Source: Acidimicrobiales bacterium
Lineage (GTDB): Bacteria; Actinomycetota; Acidimicrobiia; Acidimicrobiales; SZUA-35
Direction: 5' to 3'
DNA length: 7,136 nt
Assembly: GCA_013003325.1 (NCBI GenBank)
Contig: JABDJU010000296.1
Location: 1-7,136 of the forward strand
Positions 5,888 through 7,136 of this stretch are shown in pieces. The first letter of the stretch is position 1. Each line of letters opens with the position of its first letter. The notes beneath the pieces were generated by a model that was not told the origin of the DNA, did no database searches, and worked only from the letters and a program-made list of their open reading frames with translations. The position numbers were made by a program, and so were the translations under genes.

Positions 5888-6928
5888 TCAGGTCAGCGTG
5901 ATTTCGCCGGCGGTTCCGACCCTGGTCTGACCGATCACTGCGGCACCGTGGCCGCCGGCGGCCAGACGGGCCTGGACGATCGCCGATTCGCCCGGATCCA
6001 CTCCGAACACGAGCCCGCCAGACGTCTGGGCGTCGGCCAGCAGCAGTCTGGTGAGTTCATCGGTTCCGCCGGGAACGATCTGGGGCGCGATCCAGTCCCA
6101 ATTGCGGCGGGTGCCTCCTGGAATCAGATCATCCTCGGCCAGTTCTCGGGCTCCCTCGAGGACCGGCACGGCCTCGACGTCGAGGGTCACAGCGAGGTTC
6201 GATTCCTTGGCCATCCGGCCGAGATGCCCGAGCAGTCCGAAACCGGTGATGTCGGTACAGCCGGTGGCGCCGCTGTCGAGGGCGGCGGCCGATGCGGTGG
6301 CGTTGAGTCGGGTCATCGACAGAACGGCGGCACCGGCAACCTCGAGCGGGGCCTTGTCGGCCTTGATGGCGGTGGTGATGATCCCGACGCCCAGTGGCTT
6401 GGTGAGGATCAGATCTTGGCCCGGTTTGAGGCCGGTGTTGGTCATCATCCGACGAGGGTCGACTTCACCGGTGACGGACAGTCCGTACTTGGGTTCGGGA
6501 TCATCGACGGTGTGTCCCCCGGCGATCACGAACCCTGCCTCGAGCGCGATCTCGGTTCCGCCTTCGAGAACCTCGCCGAGCAGGGCCGACGGCAGCGCAT
6601 CGACGTTCCAGCCCACGATATTGAGGGCGAAGAGCGGTGTGCCGCCCATGGCGTACACATCGCTGACCGCATTGACGGCGGCGACCCGGCCCCACGTGCG
6701 GGCGTCGTCGACCACGGGCGTGATGAAGTCGGCGGTCGCCACGAGGGCGCGATCCTCCGACAGGCGCCAGATCGCAGCATCGTCGCCACTGCTGGCGCCC
6801 ACCAGCAGATCAGGGTGAGGGGTTGGGGTCAGATGGCTCACGACGTGAGCCAGCTCGCCGGGAGCGAGTTTGCAGCTTCAACCGGCCCCGTGGCTGAACT
6901 GGGTCAACCTGGTCGGACGTTCGGTCAT
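5888..6928 (-). CDS. selD: Selenide, water dikinase (selenophosphate synthetase), itself a selenoprotein
   Basis: Makes selenophosphate from selenide and ATP, the selenium donor for selenocysteine and for selenouridine in tRNA. The frame reads from ATG 6928 through an in-frame TGA (6878-6880) to the stop at 5888-5890, giving 346 residues including Sec, against 347 in E. coli. The N-terminus RLTQFSHGAG-U17-SCKLAP aligns without gaps to E. coli RLTQYSHGAGCGCKISP, so Sec replaces catalytic Cys17; Cys19 and the essential Lys20 are kept. Further motifs are the metal-binding GDDAA (Asp49/50), VVDDARTWGRVAAVNAVSD, GGHTVDDPEPKYGL, LTKPLGVG, TDITGFGLLGH (Asp226 for E. coli Asp227), IPGGTRRN and DAQTSGGL. 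A hairpin 25 bases after the TGA fits a bacterial SECIS. Starting at GTG 6841 would remove the active site. No clear ribosome site is seen; the start overlaps the stop of a 12-codon upstream frame (ATGA). It lies 52 bp after the GcvT-type gene, perhaps in one operon. Confidence 0.95.
6834..6852 (-). promoter_or_regulatory. Candidate bacterial SECIS element in selD mRNA
   Basis: Read on the minus strand, UGGCUCAC-GUC-GUGAGCCA forms a perfect 8-bp stem with a three-base GUC loop. The loop starts 34 bases after the selD UGA, and a G then U at the loop start is what SelB-type bacterial elements show (E. coli fdhF has a GGUC loop). As I recall, published bacterial SECIS models allow a loop roughly 16-37 bases from the UGA. 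A second small hairpin, CUCGC-UCCCG-GCGAG (6854-6868), lies just before it and could stack beneath it, but its loop lacks the G/U. The element lies inside coding sequence, as bacterial SECIS elements must. Confidence 0.75.
6878..6880 (-). other. In-frame TGA read as selenocysteine (Sec17 of SelD)
   Basis: The codon lies at residue 17 of the full-length SelD, exactly at the catalytic Cys of E. coli SelD, between GAG and SCK. Good SelD homology on both sides of the TGA in a single frame, together with the hairpin just downstream, makes recoding far likelier than a nonsense mutation. Confidence 0.9.
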
Positions 6929-6980
6929 AGTTCAACGATACGGGAAGCGGTGCTACTCCCCATGACGACCCGGCATGAGC

Positions 6981-7136
6981 CTAAGAGCGCATGCGTTCAC
7001 CGTGGGGGTCGAACAACGCCCGGGGCTGCTCGGTCGCCGCCCGCCGCTTACCGAGCACCTCGATCTCGAAGCGGCCCGGGGACCCCTCGAGGGCGGCGGG
7101 CACATAGCCCATCGCCACCGACGCATCGCTGTGGTG
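6981..7136 (-). CDS. C-terminal end of a GcvT / sarcosine (dimethylglycine) dehydrogenase-type protein, 5'-truncated by the window edge
   Basis: Only the last 51 residues are in the window, running from the right edge to a TAG at 6981-6983. The sequence SDASVAMGYVPAALEGSPGR, then FEIEVLGKRRAATEQPRALFDPHGERMRS, has the form of the C-terminal beta-barrel of the aminomethyltransferase (GcvT) superfamily: a GYVP element, a strand ending in V-L-G, and the closing P-x-x-L-F-D-P-x-G-x-R-x-R. The GER-M-R ending is common in sarcosine and dimethylglycine dehydrogenases/oxidases, which pass formaldehyde-level carbon to THF; a stand-alone GcvT or a DmdA-like demethylase are alternatives that cannot be excluded from this fragment. 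The role fits the nearby fhs and MetF-type genes. It ends 52 bp before selD on the same strand. Confidence 0.75.
   Translation of the reverse strand, partial: HHSDASVAMGYVPAALEGSPGRFEIEVLGKRRAATEQPRALFDPHGERMRS

Noticed and set aside
6051..6818. A 255-codon open frame on the plus strand opposite selD
   Set aside because: It is a shadow frame: Ser/Arg/Pro-rich low-complexity translation with no recognisable family, fully covered by the clearly conserved selD.
5888..6841. SelD as a 317-residue protein starting at GTG 6841
   Set aside because: That start removes the conserved N-terminal catalytic loop. The upstream sequence matches SelD in frame through the TGA, so GTG 6841 is an internal valine codon.
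1..7136. CRISPR array, insertion sequence, rRNA or ordinary tRNA genes
   Set aside because: No regularly spaced repeats, transposase-like frame, terminal inverted repeats with target duplication, or rRNA/tRNA signatures were seen on either strand.

Overview
The window is GC-rich (roughly 60-65 %) and codes with a strong third-position G/C bias, in the style of a high-GC actinobacterium. A free-living, possibly uncultured Acidimicrobiia-like lineage would fit, but that placement is an inference from composition and protein style only. Two genes run off the ends of the window.

Left part (1-1121): the C-terminal bulk of an acyl-CoA dehydrogenase, open at the left edge. It is followed by a 173-bp gap packed with inverted repeats built on TTCC/GGAA half-sites, which looks like an operator region. 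Centre-left (1295-3873): a tight two-gene one-carbon operon, fhs (formate-tetrahydrofolate ligase) then a divergent methylenetetrahydrofolate reductase (MetF family), 14 bp apart. Centre (3874-4618): a small protein gene I do not recognise (about 4000-4431), then a structured intergenic stretch with a perfect 12-bp long-range inverted repeat and two copies of the palindrome CCGTACGG. Right part: a YcaD-like 12-helix MFS transporter (4619-5887) that converges, stop codon against stop codon, on selD (minus strand). At the right edge is the last 51 residues of a GcvT/sarcosine-dehydrogenase-type protein (minus strand).

The main result is that selD is itself a selenoprotein gene. The reading frame does not begin at the GTG at 6841. 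It continues upstream through an in-frame TGA (6878-6880) to an ATG at 6928. The upstream part reads MTERPTRLTQFSHGAG-U-SCKLAPGELA, and the TGA falls exactly on the catalytic Cys17 of E. coli SelD. A perfect 8-bp stem with a GUC loop, placed as a bacterial SECIS element should be, follows the TGA. A conventional gene caller would truncate the enzyme and lose its active site.

How the genes may work together: formate and tetrahydrofolate enter through Fhs, MetF reduces methylene-THF to methyl-THF, and the GcvT-type protein at the right edge probably moves one-carbon units from methylated amines or glycine to THF. SelD supplies selenophosphate for selenocysteine, and formate dehydrogenases are a classic user of it. 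A link between selenium and formate/one-carbon metabolism here is reasonable but is inferred from proximity only.
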